A stretch of 64,000 bases of DNA from Physcomitrium patens. Its lineage: Eukaryota; Streptophyta; Bryopsida; Funariales; Funariaceae. Below the pieces are notes generated by a model. That model was not told the DNA's origin and did no database searches. It was given only the letters and a program-made list of their open reading frames with translations. The translations under genes were made by a program, and so were the position numbers. Shown here in pieces: positions 22,323 to 35,353 of this stretch (the stretch's first letter is position 1; each line of letters begins with the position of its first letter). The stretch covers positions 931,169-995,168 of the forward strand of contig NC_037256.1 of NCBI RefSeq assembly GCF_000002425.4. Reading direction: 5' to 3'.

Positions 22323-22739
22323 ATTTTTATGTATAGATTAAAAAAATAAATAATAATATATTTTCAATAAATATTATTTAATAAATAAATAATTAAATAT
22401 TTATTATTATATTTATTTATTTTTATTTGAAAAATGTAAAATTTTGGAAAAATTGATCTTTTTATTGTAGCAAGTTTTTTTAAAAATATATATAATTTTA
22501 ATTAGTAGGAATGCATAGATGTAGAATATTTTTTGTTAAGACATTGTGACATTATAATTTGACTAATTAAGCTGTACACGCCCATTTTTATTTTCTAGGT
22601 ACTATGTAATTTATCTAAATTACTTGAATAAAAAGATTTTATTAGAATTTTATAGAGGTATAATTTAGATACATACAAGATTACTCCAATTGTCTTGTGG
22701 AATGTATGCTATTGTAAACGATCCAACTTTAATAATGAA
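20290..22739. other. Intergenic, one possible gag-like trace
   Basis: Mostly featureless. Around 21240-21620 broken plus-strand frames show a Cys-rich piece (YCKNFDTRSNNHWC) that could be a decayed zinc knuckle of a retroelement Gag. This is too weak to annotate as a gene. An AT-driven hydrophobic frame at 21997-22230 looks random. Confidence 0.3.
22290..22320. repeat. (AT)n microsatellite
   Basis: TA dinucleotide run. Confidence 0.9.
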
Positions 22740-25230
22740 TTGAAGAGCAATTGGATCCTATTAAATTATTATCTAATAGATATCATCAATATTGACAAAG
22801 AAATGATAGAAGAACATTTGAAGTTTGAAGAATGGTTGTTGATAATATGAATGTTGTTTCATTTTATCCAAAACTATTTCAAATCTACAATTGTCATATT
22901 AATGTTGAGGTATGTGCATTTATTTGTGTTGCCAAGTATATCCACAAATATATCTATAAGGGATATGATTGCATTACAATACAATTTAAAAACCAACAGG
23001 ACAAGATCAAGCAATATTTGGATGCAAGATACATTAGAATTTCAGAGGCTATTTGGAGTCTTTCAAGTATGCAAATCCATGAAGAAATACAAAATGTTGT
23101 TTGTTTAGCCATTCATCTATTAAGAATGCATCAAGTGATATATGATATAAATAATGAGACAATTGCAATTTTAGAACATGCTGAGAGAAAAAAGATAATA
23201 TTAACTTCATTTTTTGAGACATGTGAGCAATTGTAGTTGCAAGACAATATACATACCAAAAATTTCTATAACATTTTATTTGACAAAAGACTAGAAGGAC
23301 GTTGATGTTTAAAAAAATGTGGATTTGGTATGAGAAGATTTTATTTTGTAAATCATGCAATAGAAGAAAGATATTATTTGAAGCTTTTGTATATCTAAAT
23401 TAAAGGTCTATAATCATTTAAGCATTTGAAGACTATTCATGAAATTTCTCATCCAACATTTAAAAGTGCATGTTCAGGTTTAAGATTGCTTAAAGATAAT
23501 GGAGAGTGACAACAATTTTTAAAAGAAGCATCAAGAATACAAATTGGATATCAATTGATGGCATTATTTGTTGTTTTGGTATTACATAGAAATTTGTTAA
23601 ATCCATTAAACATATACAAAAGATCTTGGAAAAATATCTTAGATTATTTCAATGCTTGTTTGCAAAGAGAATATGGAATTAGAAATCCAATAGAGAAATA
23701 GATTAAGGATTTTGGATTTTTTTTGCTAGATAAGATTTTGCAAGACTCTAACAAAATGCTTGCACAATTTCCTTCAATGTCATTACTAAAAAAAAATTAG
23801 AATATAATAGTTAATAAAATTTAATTTATTGCCAAAAAAAGAATATAAAATATTCAATAATTAGAAGAAAATTTGGAATAATATATTCCAAAATTGAATC
23901 TTCAAGAAAAAAAATATATGATGATATTATGGCCTCTATAATGGAAGAACATGGACGAATATTTTTCTAAATCAACCTATAGGAATTGATAAGATATTTG
24001 TCTACAACACTTTGACAATTTAAATTTGATTGATGCAAAAGATTGTCATATATGTTACATCATGAGGAATTATTGCATTGCTGCTTGAAGAAAGAAGAAC
24101 TATCTATTCTACATTTAAGATTCTACTAGATTGTAATAAAGACCCTTTTTATTCAATTATTAAGAATTTTAACCATCTTGAGTTTTTTTGCCAAACTTTG
24201 TTTATTATTTGAGATGAACTTCCAATGCAACATGGTTATTATCTTGAGGCAGTTTATCATTCCTTTACAGATATTTGGAATATTGAAATTTCCTTTGGAG
24301 GAACTAAAATAGTTTTTGGTAGAGATTTTTGCCAAATATTGTTAGTGATTGTAAAAAAAATTCAAGAGAAAATTTTAACAACATCTTTTTGATATTTAAT
24401 ACTTTGGCCTTAAATAAAAATCCATCTAAAGAAAACATGAGGTTGAATTTAAGAGCACTTCAAGCAGATATTGAGTTTGCTAATTGGCTTGTTTAAGTAT
24501 AGAATGCACACACATGTTGTATGTATAGATGGTGGTGCATCTGAATTCTTTGTGGTTGCATTATTTTTAACTAATATTTCTATTTTTTACATGCCATATT
24601 AAAAATGGTACAAACTTATTATCCAATAATGTAGTTAAGCTTCTTCATCACATGTTTGTTAATCAATAATTAATGCATTTAGTAGATATTATTTATCTAA
24701 GGTTGCTAGAAGGTAGTATAGTAAATGATATCTTTTTTAGAGATAGAATCATTTTATTCACATGGAATAATGATGTAGAGGATATTAATAAAAAGATTAT
24801 GGCCATATTTTCCAAAGGAGAACAAGAATATCAAAGCACTAATAAAGTTGTTGTTGAAGATGGTATCAAAAAAAATAATGTTTATCCAATCAAATTCATC
24901 AAGTTGTTTAATCCATCTAGAATGCCCAAATTAAGGCTTTGTCTTTAGATTCAGATTCTAATGATGCTATTTAGAAATATTGCTCCTTACTAAGGACTTT
25001 TTTTAGAACCTAATTGTTAATTACATGACTAATAGATCAAGTTCTTGGAAAAATTTTTGCTAGAAACTTGGTGTTTATTTTACAAATTACATTAATTTCA
25101 ACAATAAAAAGAACTTCTATTTATTCTAAAGAGAAAGAAATTTCTAATCTATCTTGCATTTGCAATAACAATAAATAACTTCTAAGGGCAGTTGATAAAG
25201 CATGTTGGTTTGGATCTACAACAACCTATT
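22740..25230 (+). pseudogene. Helitron Rep/helicase fossil
   Basis: The plus strand encodes the central and C-terminal parts of a plant Helitron protein. 22832-23236 is open for 134 codons with NCHINVEVCAF and KYIHKYIYKGYD, the Rep motif that carries the conserved Lys and Tyr residues. The Pif1-type helicase follows. The Walker A region (about 23975-23996) reads GIDKIFVYNTL in place of GGTGKTFVYNTL, so the nucleotide-binding loop is lost. Motif II near 24205 is a stop followed by DELPMQHG. FGG-KIVFGRDF follows near 24294, and a C-terminal helicase block at 24673-24948 (FRDRIILFTWNNDVEDIN). Earlier Rep motifs and element ends were not found. Confidence 0.82.
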
Positions 25231-26312
25231 TTTTTCCATAGTTAATTTTATGTAACACTCTCTCTATGTACTTTCTCCTATTCTATTAAGATTCTTCTTC
25301 TTAAAAATGATAGTTTAAATTCTATGCCAAATATTATTTTTTCAAATTTTTTAATTAGATAAATATTAATCATTTATTTTTATGTTTTATATTTCAATTT
25401 ATTAATTTATTGAATTTAATACATCTTTGAATGTCTTAATATAATTATATGAATTTTTAATGTAATTTAATGTTTTTTTAAAATATTTTCACAACTAGTT
25501 CTTTAAACAAAATTAAAAACTTTTTTTTTTATATTATCCATGACAATAACTCAGATTTATCTATCTTACTTCATACTTGAAAGCTCTATTGTGTATTTTA
25601 TTTCTTTCTATTTGAATTGTATTATATTTGAATTAAAAAAATATTCTTTTACTCATAAATATATCATTTAAAAATAACTTTACTTGAGTCACACTTTCTA
25701 AAATAATGATACAAATTCATCTAGTTATGTTGTAATAAAAATGATTGTTACTAGTTTTTAAAGAACTTTGTTCAAAGAATACAACTATTAATAAAAGTAA
25801 ATTCTTTCTCTGTACTTGACAAATAATATCTAAGCCTATGATATCAGACTTGGAAATGCTAAGTATTACCTCCAATCAATAATGTATTATGTCCTTTTGA
25901 TAACATGATGTTAAAGCAAATTGAATTTTTTCATTTTCTTTTTTGTTATATGTTACAAGTCAACACATTGAATATATCTAGACTTTGTTTAATTATATTT
26001 TATATTAATAAATTTATAAATTTATAACTTTATATAAATATATTTATATATTTATTAGTATAAATCTATGCCATTGGCTATAAAAAAGTTGTAAAATTTT
26101 AATTTATGGTTATTAAGTCAAAAATTGACCATTACTAAAGAAATATTTTTTAAAAGAAAATCAAGGTAATCTATAAGAATTTTCTTTCTTAGCACATTCA
26201 ATATTCTACAAAAAGATTTCAACATGTGAATTGGTGCTAAATCAAAAAAATAAAAAATAAAAAATAAAAAACAAAAAAAAATATGTATAAATATTTGTAT
26301 ATATAAAGTTTT

Positions 26313-26356
<44 letters not shown>

Positions 26357-27787
26357 CAAAAATTAGGCATATCTCTAAATAGAATAAATTTTAATTTTGA
26401 AATTATTTAGTAGAATACACAATGTTTTTAGAGATTTAGAACTTCCTTAAATAGAAAATTGTTTTGAAAATTATGAATTCAATACATTGATATTTGAAAA
26501 TAACACACATGTTTTTGTTTTTGTTTTTGATTTTTTGTTTTTTTTTGGAATCTGCCTTAAAAACATGCATAATTAAAAGTGTAGGAAGTCATCTTTATTC
26601 AACTAATTTTAAAAGCTTTATTGTGATAACATGATTCATATCCACATACTTATAATGGTTATAATTACATATTAATTATTTAAAAAAAAATTATAATTTT
26701 GATGTGAGGTATATACAAAGATCAAAGTATCAATATATAAATTATACAACCTCTTGCCCTTCCATCTACTTCTAAAGTTTTCCAATCCTTATTTTCAATA
26801 AATTTTTGTCACATAACCTTTCAATTTTTTTCATCAAAAGTTTTATTCATAGAATATAAAAAAGAGGAAAAAAAAATATAGAATAAAACTTAAGCATAGA
26901 AACCATGTTTGAAAAGCTATATCAACATTCTATAAATCAAAACCTTTATTAAAAGTAATTATTATTGCTTTTAAGATTGATGTTGATGCAGATCAGAGCG
27001 TTACACTACATTCATACCATCTTAGAGTCTAAGTATGCAATTCTATATAAAATTTATACTTTCATTGCTCTTATTGTAATTCATCTCAATTAGGTGATCT
27101 GTACAAATACCTTGTTAAATTGCATTTTGGACAATTCTAGTTGTGTACTACTTCTTCAAAAAATATGAGACCATTTCTATAGCAAGTGAATGCCAAAAAC
27201 ATATAATCACCAAATAGTCTCAATTTTAGGTTTTTCTTACCTTCCAAATAATCTTTTAAAAATATAAAATTTTCTTGAAAGCATCTCACATTTGGCTACA
27301 AAAAGTGATAAATTACACGTTCTTGGCATTGTTGTAGAAAACCTAGATAGATTTTAGTTCTATTTTTTGATAGTAAGGTTCTAAAAAATCTCAAGATTGC
27401 AATAAATATAACTCTTGAGATAGCTTGCTCCTTACCTCCAATGTTGATTATCTCTCACAACTTGCACCTTATTTCTAAACTCCATTGTCCTTTATAATTT
27501 GTGCCTTACGTACTTAGTGCTTAATTTTCTAATTTATTAAGCTTATTCTTAAATTATTCATACATAAGGTTTTTTTTTGACTAGAGCTTTTGCATGCTTT
27601 CTTTCTTGGAAATATTCCAAAATATCACATTAATCAAAATCAAAGTAGATTTAATATCTCAATTAATTTGAATTTTGATTTACTTTTTATAAAAGTTTTT
27701 TGATGTAAACAATAAAGTATTCAACAAATCAAAGAAGGTTTTTATTTCTTTTTATTTATTCCTTATATTTGACTCTCATTGAACTAT
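25231..27787. other. Intergenic, one possible transposase-like trace
   Basis: AT-rich. On the minus strand, about 27070-27480, a broken frame includes CPKCNLTRY, a pattern seen in CACTA-type transposases. The rest does not confirm it. Confidence 0.35.
26319..26352. repeat. (AT)n microsatellite
   Basis: TA dinucleotide run of about 34 bases. Confidence 0.9.
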
Positions 27788-27842
27788 TATATATATATAT
27801 ATTTAAAATATATATATATTTAATATATATATATATATATAA
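27788..27842. repeat. Interrupted (AT)n microsatellite
   Basis: Imperfect TA runs that replace the first about 40 bases expected of the 5' LTR of element B. Confidence 0.85.
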
Positions 27843-28504
27843 ATAGATAATTATAGATTAATTTCATAAAATATTTTAAAATACCTTTGTAGAAGCTTCA
27901 TAAACACTGCTTTGATTTTACATATGTTTGAATTTAATTAACAGGCTAAAAACTTGATTAATAATTTAATCAAATTATACACATATTAGTAGTTTATAGA
28001 AGAAGCTAGCTATGTGGTATGCATATACATAATTTTTTTTGCAAGTTAAGTCATATGTCTAGCAAATTGAACACGTGTTGGAATTCTTATAGAATATTGC
28101 TATATAGCTTTTAGTTAGAAAGTATATATGGAAGTAACAGTGAAGCCTTTTTGACTCTTCTTAATGACTTTTTAATCCTTAATCTAATTTCAAAATTTTT
28201 TAGTCTCCTTTTTTTTGATTATAGCCATTGTAGTTAAATATATTACTATCTTTGAAGAACTTTTTAGTCTTTTGAAGTGATACAAGATTATATTGAGATT
28301 TTCTTTCTTTGAGATTCATATCCTTGGCAGTTTAATAAGAAAATTAATTAATTTTTTTTCTTATTTTAGAAGTGAATAGATTACTTTATTTCTATTATTC
28401 TATTTGAAGGTTATAGATTACCTATCTTTAAATAAATTATTTAGTTTTTAATATTGATTTTTTCTTTAAAGAGAATAAATTACCTCTGTTTGTAGAAATT
28501 TTCA
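27841..28504 (+). repeat. 5' LTR of element B (first ~40 bases missing)
   Basis: It aligns to the F LTR throughout, ends in TTCA, and is followed by a readable primer-binding site. A TATA box lies at 28123-28129. Confidence 0.8.
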
Positions 28505-28521
28505 TTTGATATTAGAGGTTG
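28505..28521 (+). other. Primer-binding site, element B
   Basis: TTTGATATTAGAGGTTG, two mismatches from the initiator-Met-tRNA core TGGTATCAGAG. The C-to-T and G-to-A changes fit decay. Confidence 0.6.
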
Positions 28522-28585
28522 CAGATTTTCTTCCTCTCATTTGACTTGTGGATTTATTAAATTATTTGAAATAGAAGAAAAAATC

Positions 28586-29600
28586 ATGGATGCTATATTT
28601 GAAAAAAATAAAAATAGATTTGAAACTATTATAGATTTTTAAAAATTTGTCAATATTTTTAGGATAGAAATTTCATGCATTACATGCATCAACTATAGAA
28701 ATACTAATCCTATGCCTATGGAAGAAGTTTAGAGTCTATATCAAGAAATTATGCAATTGAAGGAAAGAAGTAGATCAACCTCACAACCAAATTCAAGAAG
28801 TTTTACTTTTTACAAGTATGATGGGAGCAAAGATTAGTATGCCCATGAAGTTTAATGGAATAAGATCCAAGTTTAAAGGATTTTTGTAGCATATAAAGTT
28901 CTATCTAAAGTTGCATTTCTTCCAATATCTTAATAGATTTATTGAAGTTGGATTTATAAGCTTATTTTTAGAAGTACGCTCTCTTGATATGTATCCTTGA
29001 TGAAAAAGGATTCACAATTCTTTCATGATTTGAATTTATTCTTAGAAGTATTTATGACTATATTTAAAAAAAGTCATTAAAAAAGAGTAGTAAATACCAA
29101 ACTCTTATCTTTACAACAAGAATCATGGTCAGCCACCATATATTTCAAAACCTTATTTGCGACATAGACTAAAATCACAAAGCTTTTATCAATCAATTTT
29201 GATTCGAATTGAAAGATAACGTCAAAGCTTTGTCATTAATAATCTCAAGAACAAAATCTTTAGAATAATTTATTACTCAAGCCATTGCATGCAATAATTA
29301 ATTATTTGAAAGATGTCAAGAATGAAGACTTGGCTAGAGAGGAACATATCAAGTAATCACCACAATTTCCAAGTTTTCAAAAATTATTCATTAAGGCCAA
29401 AATCAATGCAAATTGATTTGATATATGTTAAAACTTTTAAAAAGTAAGAAAAGACTTGATATTATGAAAAAGTTTTATGCTTATATTGTCAAAAGACTAA
29501 ATACATTATTCAATGTTGTTCAAAGAAGCAATGCAATCAAAATATGAAGAGCACAATTGCCAAAGAAGACAATATATCAAAAAATAAGTTTCTCTAGCTA
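28586..29600 (+). pseudogene. gag: gag fossil of element B
   Basis: The frame opens at the ATG at 28586 (MDAIFEKNKNRFET) and is soon broken by stops. The zinc knuckle near 29465-29520 reads CLYCQKTKYIIQC, with the zinc-binding His replaced by Tyr. It is colinear with gag of A and F. Confidence 0.78.
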
Positions 29601-31090
29601 TAATAGGAATTATGTGGCTGAAATTATATACAACTTCTATTAATAGACTTATTTTTTTCTTCAATCCCTCATCTTGTTTTACAATGAATGTGTGTTTAAA
29701 ATCTAAAAATCAAAAAGTCTTTGCATTATTAGATTTAAAAGCTTCAACCTATTTCATTGACAACGACTTTGTAAAAAAAAAAATCTTTATTCAAGAAAAA
29801 TAAATCCATATATATAGAAGTCATAAATGGTTGTTTGTTGTCTTTTGGAGATATTATCCATGAGACTTTTTTTTTTAGGTGTAGCAATTAAAGATCATAA
29901 TATCATAGTAATATTTAATATAATAAGATCTTTATTTAATCAAGTTATTTTAGGATTATCTTGGTTAAAAAAGTGTAATCTTGAGATAGATTAGATGTTC
30001 TATAACCTTAATTTTTTTAACAATTTGATCCAAAATTTTATTAATTAAATAAAAATATATAAATTTATTATATCCAAACCTTTATTGGTGAATGAAAAAA
30101 CTTTCATGCATGCCACAAAAAAAGGCTCATCTTTTGCTATATATGCTATATCTATTTTTGATGGTAGAAAGATGGTAAGTGATATTTTTAGCTAGTATAA
30201 ATATTTTCAGGACATTATTGAAAAGTAAAATTTATGTATTCTTCAAAAGCATTGATCTTATGATTGTTTAATTGATTTGCAATAAAGAGCTCAACCACCA
30301 TTTGGATCAATATACAATATATTAGAATATGAATTGGTAGTAGTAAGGGAATACATTCATAAGAACTTAGCTAGAAACTTTATATATTATGTAAAATCTA
30401 TAATAAGAGCTCTTAATTTATTTATGAAGAAAAATTATAGATCTTTATAGATTTGTGTAGACTATCAAAGACTTAATAAGATCACTTTCAAAAATAAGTA
30501 TCTCCTACTTTTAATTTTTAGACTTCTTGATCAACTCAATCAAGTGAAGATCTTTTTAAAAATAGATCTACAAGGAATATACAATTTGGTCTACATCAAA
30601 AAAAAAAATGAATAGAAGATTACTTTTTGGCCTAAATATAGATTTTTAAAATATAATATTATACCTTTTGGACTCCAAAATATACAAATTACTTTTCAAT
30701 ATTTTATGAATGATATTCTTAGTAAATTTTTAGATGATTTTATTATTTATAATTTATATAATATTTTAATATATTATAAGAATATAAAAAAAATATAAAA
30801 TTTATATTTTTTGTGTGTTTAAAAAAAACTTAAAAATGCAAGATTATATATCAAGATAGAAAAGAGTATATTTCATACTACTCAAGTTGACTTCCTAGGA
30901 TACATAATTTTCAATGAAGGTCTAATGATGGATCCAAACAAGGTTTAAACTATCAAAGATTAGAAGATTCAAAGAATAATAAAAGATATGTAATACTTTT
31001 TGAGATTTTCTAATTATTATAGGATCTTCATCAAGAACTTTTTTCAAGTTGTGGATCTTTTTATACATCTGATATATAAAGATAAACTTG
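29601..31090 (+). pseudogene. pol: Protease and reverse transcriptase fossil of element B
   Basis: The protease site reads LLDLKAST in place of LxDSGAS (within the open stretch 29612-29803), so the catalytic Asp-Ser-Gly is lost. RT motifs WICVDYQRLNKI (about 30450), KIDLQGIYN and IPFGLQN are clear. The catalytic box reads YNLYNIL, so both aspartates have changed. Long open pieces are rare. Confidence 0.85.
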
Positions 31091-31600
31091 AGTAGAGCAA
31101 AGAAGCTAAAGCATCTTTGAAAGCCTTAAAGACTACTTTTATTTTTGTATCAATTTTGTATTGCATTAATTTTTCTAAGGCATTCTTTATGGAAATAAAT
31201 GGATCAATTTTTTTTATAGGTATCGTTTTATCATTAATAGGAAAAAATAATAAGTTCCACTTGATAGCTTTTTATTTTAATTTTTTTCAGTAGCCAAGTT
31301 TAACTATGAGATCTATGATAAAAAGCTTCTTATAATTATGGATTCATTTCAATAATAGTGTCATTAACCAAAAAGTGCTTCAAGTCCTATCATCATATAT
31401 ACAAATTACAAGAACCTTATATATTTCATGTTAACATATATCTTGAATTGTTGTTAAATCCGATGGAGCATGTCTTTATCAAGATTTGATTTTAAGATTA
31501 CTTATGAATATAAAAAAATAATAAGGTTTGTCAAATGGCCTTTCTAGATGTTCTTATCTTATACCAATACAAAGTGATGTATCATTTCATCAACAAAGAA
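31091..31600 (+). pseudogene. pol: RNase H fossil of element B
   Basis: MEINGSIFFIGIVLSLIG begins the domain near 31190, with the first Asp changed to Asn. YEIYDKKLLIIMDSF and later frames follow, with several stops. Confidence 0.72.
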
Positions 31601-31689
31601 TGATTTTCTTAAAGCTAAGGTATTTTTATTTTTAAGTAATAAAATCAATATTGAATATTGATTCAACTTTTGTTAAGAAAATTCAATCA

Positions 31690-32527
31690 AATATGTCCTT
31701 TGATTCTCTTATTCATGATATCAAGCATAATTATTTTAAGTCTCATGATACTTTTTAAATTGAATTCAAAAACAACCTACTCTATTTTAAAGGTTGCTTA
31801 TATATTCTAGAAAGAGAAGCAAAATTATATATTCTTCAAATATGTCATGACTTTTTAATGACTAAATATTTTAAATATAACAATACTTTAGAGCTAATAT
31901 CAAAAGATTTTTAGTAGTAAAAAATGTGAAAGATTGTGAAAAACTTTGTATAGTCATGTGATATATTTTCAAGATTAAAAACTCATTGTTATCAATCTTA
32001 TAGACTTCTCCAGCTATATCCTATTTTGGAGTAAGCATGGTCTTCTATTTCTATAGATTTTATTATGGATCTTCTAGTCTCATGTTTGTATGATTCTAAA
32101 TTTGTGATAGTAGATCATTTTGTCAAGATGGCATATTTTGTACTATGTATAAAATTTATTATAAGTAAAGAAATAACTAAGCTATTCTTTGATGACATCT
32201 ATTGTTATCATGGATTGCTCAAAGATATTATATCGAATAATAGGACTTAATTTATATCAAGATTTTTGAGAATTCTTTTTAAGATTCTAAAAGTAGATAT
32301 AAATCTCTTTTAGGATTTTCACCTTTAAATTGATGGACAAAAAATATAAATGAATAAAGTTCCAAAGTAGTATAACAAAGAAATTTGAGGCTTTTCATTG
32401 ATAATATCCATCAAAATCAAGATGAAGAATATCAAATCTTTACTATAAAAAGAAAAAGATATAAAAAAGATAGCATTCTATCTTCTACTTTTGTTTATAG
32501 CTTTTATATATTTATAGTGCTAAGTAG
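31690..32527 (+). pseudogene. pol: Integrase fossil of element B, chromodomain deleted
   Basis: HDFLMTKYFKYNNT and a C-x2-C trace of the zinc region are followed by the core: SIDFIMDLL (first Asp), a 61-codon open piece at 32065-32250, and IISNNRT, where the second catalytic Asp is Asn. Near 32372 the text jumps from the Glu motif region straight to the segment after the chromodomain (AFHWQYPSKSR-like). The integrase C-terminus and chromodomain, present in A and F, are therefore deleted in B. Confidence 0.8.
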
Positions 32528-32945
32528 ATAAAAAATCAACAACCAGTAGATTCAACTCAAAAGTTATTGTTTGATGAATTATCAAACAAGATATCGTAAT
32601 TGTTACAATCTTCAAGATGATGTAATCAAGATAAAAATATTTAAGAATAACATTTCTTTCTTGAAATACATGGTAAGATACAATATATTTGATATTGTGA
32701 ATTTAGAAGAGATTTTTGATGTTTAATGATTTTATTAGAGATAAGAACAATTCTTGACATTGTTTCAAATGTTTTATTTGAAGGAAGTTATGAAGGCTTT
32801 AATAATGATCAAATAACAATGTGATCTTTTTGTTCTAATATAAGATACTATTGATGACTAAAGGACTTATCAACCATCTTCAAAAAAAATAATGATCAAG
32901 ATATATGACAAATATAATTTGCTACATCTTTGATTTTTTCAACAT
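32528..32945 (+). pseudogene. Third open frame remnant, element B
   Basis: It aligns with the third frame of A and F. The start codon is now ATA, followed by KNQQPVDSTQK. Later blocks EIRTILDIVSNVLFEGSYEG match F. Element C is inserted near its end. Confidence 0.55.
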
Positions 32946-33503
32946 TGTCATGATGTACCTAATGTAAGTTCATCAAAGATATTTAGAAGGTAATTAATTT
33001 TACTTATAGGAGGAATGAGAAGAATATAATATTAATATATTTATAATTTGAATAGAATTTCGAATATAAAATTGATGTCTTGAATGGATTATTTGAGCTT
33101 GAAAATATTATCTTTTAAGATAAATATCGGGCTCTATAATGGTTTAAGAGGTATATTGGAAGAGGGTTAGGAATAGGAATTTTTGATATCAAGATTTTTT
33201 TTTTGAAAAAGAAAGGATGGAGTCAAAAAGAGGGAAAAGAGAAGGTTGTTGGAGTTTTTAGGATAGCTGGGTCTTTTTTAAAATTTCTAATAAGCTATTT
33301 CATGCAAGATGAGGAGCTATGATAAGAGAGATTCAAGGTAATTTCTAAATAAGAATTTTGAGGCAACAACTACAATAAGTGGTTAATTTTTTTCTCCTTA
33401 GTTTGGCTCTTATTTTCTTAAGATTTATTTATGGACTTTTTCAATTTGAATTTTGTAGCTTGAACTAAATTTAATAAGCTAAAATTTATTTAAATTAGAT
33501 TAA
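32946..33503 (+). repeat. 5' LTR of element C, truncated
   Basis: It matches 44720 onward, but lacks one of two tandem units seen in the 3' LTR and ends abruptly near 33503, well short of the 3' LTR end. The next bases already read as Gag, so the LTR end, primer-binding site and gag start are deleted. Confidence 0.75.
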
Positions 33504-35200
33504 AAAGAGAGTGAAGATTTTGCATGGAGGTAATTTAGAGACTTGAAGTAATTTTGAAGGAAGTTTGACAGATGAATTTTAAGATGAAGATTTTGATAGA
33601 GTCACCAAGAGATTATTTTTGGAGTAGATTGAGCAACAACCAAAGAAGTCTATGGCCTCTAATGAATTGCTTAAAGAGTTTGAGAGAAAATTCTCTCAAT
33701 TGTCATCTTTAGAGAGACTTTTATTGAGTATAAGGAAGACTAAGTTCTTTTTGCAAGGAATACATAAAGTACTAGAAGATATACTCTTTGTGCTTTTGGT
33801 TGATAAGTCCATTGAAGGAGATTTAAATAATGATTGGAGGAGAGTGGAAGATGATGTACTGTTGGTGACTAAGAAATGGAAATTAGAGATAAGAAGAAGA
33901 ACTTCGGGTTGTGAAGCTCTACTACCTATAATGCCAATTATTCTATCAAGTCTAGTGACATCTACTCCAATCTAAGTGATATGTAGGACTCTTTTCAAAG
34001 TTATTCTTAAGAATTTGGTTAAAGGCATGAGAGAATTGAGAGTAGAGATGAGTGAATTAAAGTCGAACCAAAGAGCTATATCTTTGTGTACATCCGAGAG
34101 ATCATAGGGATTTGTTATGAGATGCATGTATTGTGATAGTCTTGAATATGAGTAGAAAAATTGCTTTAAATATGATGAAGACTTGAAAAAAAAAAATCTT
34201 TTTTAAAGAAGGTAGAATGAGATTCATTGCTACGAGGCAACCTTTGGAGCTCAATTTTAGAAGACGAGGTATGAAGAAGCTTATAGAGATCTATATAGGG
34301 AGAACAAGTAGATTACATGTGAGAGAGACTGAGTTTTATTTCATTGAGATAGAGACTAGGAGTACATCAGCTATTTTGAAGCTATCAATAGAGGCTATGG
34401 TTAGAAGAGCTGAAGCCATTAAAAAAAAATGGATTGAGACGACCTAGTTGATGCTATTAGTATCAAAGTCTTCTTAAATGGCAATAAAGATTTAGAGGAC
34501 CAAGATGCTATTGTAGAAGGGAAGAAGATTAGGTCCTCTCAAAAAGATGTCATTGAACTCTCCAATAGGAGAAGACCACTTAAGATTAGTGAAACTACTC
34601 AAAGAAGAGAAGGATCTTTATATCTACAAGCACAAGCAATATCTTCATTTCAACTAAGAAGTGGACTTAGAGCCAAAGAAAGTGGAGCAAAAGACAAAAA
34701 AAATAAAGACTTAAATAAGCCTAAAGATAAGGGCCCTTCTTATAAGCTTCATTCAGATATTGAAAGCTTTATTAATATAAAGGAAACTTTAGAAGAAAGG
34801 ATTTTTGATGCAAAAATGGAGTTTACCTTGAGGGAGGTACTTGGTATTACAAAAAAAAGACTTTTACAAGTTTATTATTGATATTATTAAGAAGAAGAAG
34901 CAAATAATGGTAGAGGCAATTATGGTGAAGATATTAGATTCTTATTTGGTTGAAGAAGAGGACTAAGAAATAAGACAACTCTTCTTTTAACTTTATGCTC
35001 CTAAGGTTGAAGATACTTTATTTAAAAAAAAAAGAGGTGACTGCTCGAGGCTATGATAGAGGCAAAGATCATGAAAGAGCAAGAAGTGGCAAAAAAGTAG
35101 AGTATGGAGTAGATATAAATGAGATAAATGTGTCTAATTGTGCTTTTCATAAGAAGTTTGAGGGTAAGAGGATGAGTCCTCAATTTACACATTTTTTTTG
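33504..35200 (+). pseudogene. gag: gag fossil of element C
   Basis: The frame enters mid-protein. DEDFDRVTKRLFLE precedes the 107-codon open piece at 33652-33975 (MASNELLKEFERKFSQLS). A zinc-knuckle trace at 34123-34164 reads CMYCDSLEYE-stop-KNC, with Tyr in place of the usual His. A further open piece lies at 34217-34447, followed by a charged linker leading to the protease. There are multiple stops and at least one frame change. Confidence 0.7.
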
Positions 35201-35353
35201 AACTAGGGCTATCACAGAGGTTCAAATGAGATTGAGAGATCTCAAGGAGTACATCTTAGCATTTATTGATGATGGATTGGAGATCAATATCATATCAAAG
35301 AAGATTTATGAAATAGGAAAGTGGCCTATTGATGTTAACTATATATGGATATT
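35201..35353 (+). pseudogene. pol: Protease of element C, left part
   Basis: AFIDDGLEINIISKKIYE carries the retropepsin active site in the form DDG. The domain continues to a Trp-Ile pair and is cut at 35353 by the insertion of element D. It continues in the same frame after 40818. Confidence 0.75.

Noticed and set aside
27070-27480. Minus-strand CPKCNLTRY as a CACTA transposase
   Set aside because: A single short motif. The surrounding frames do not continue the family pattern.
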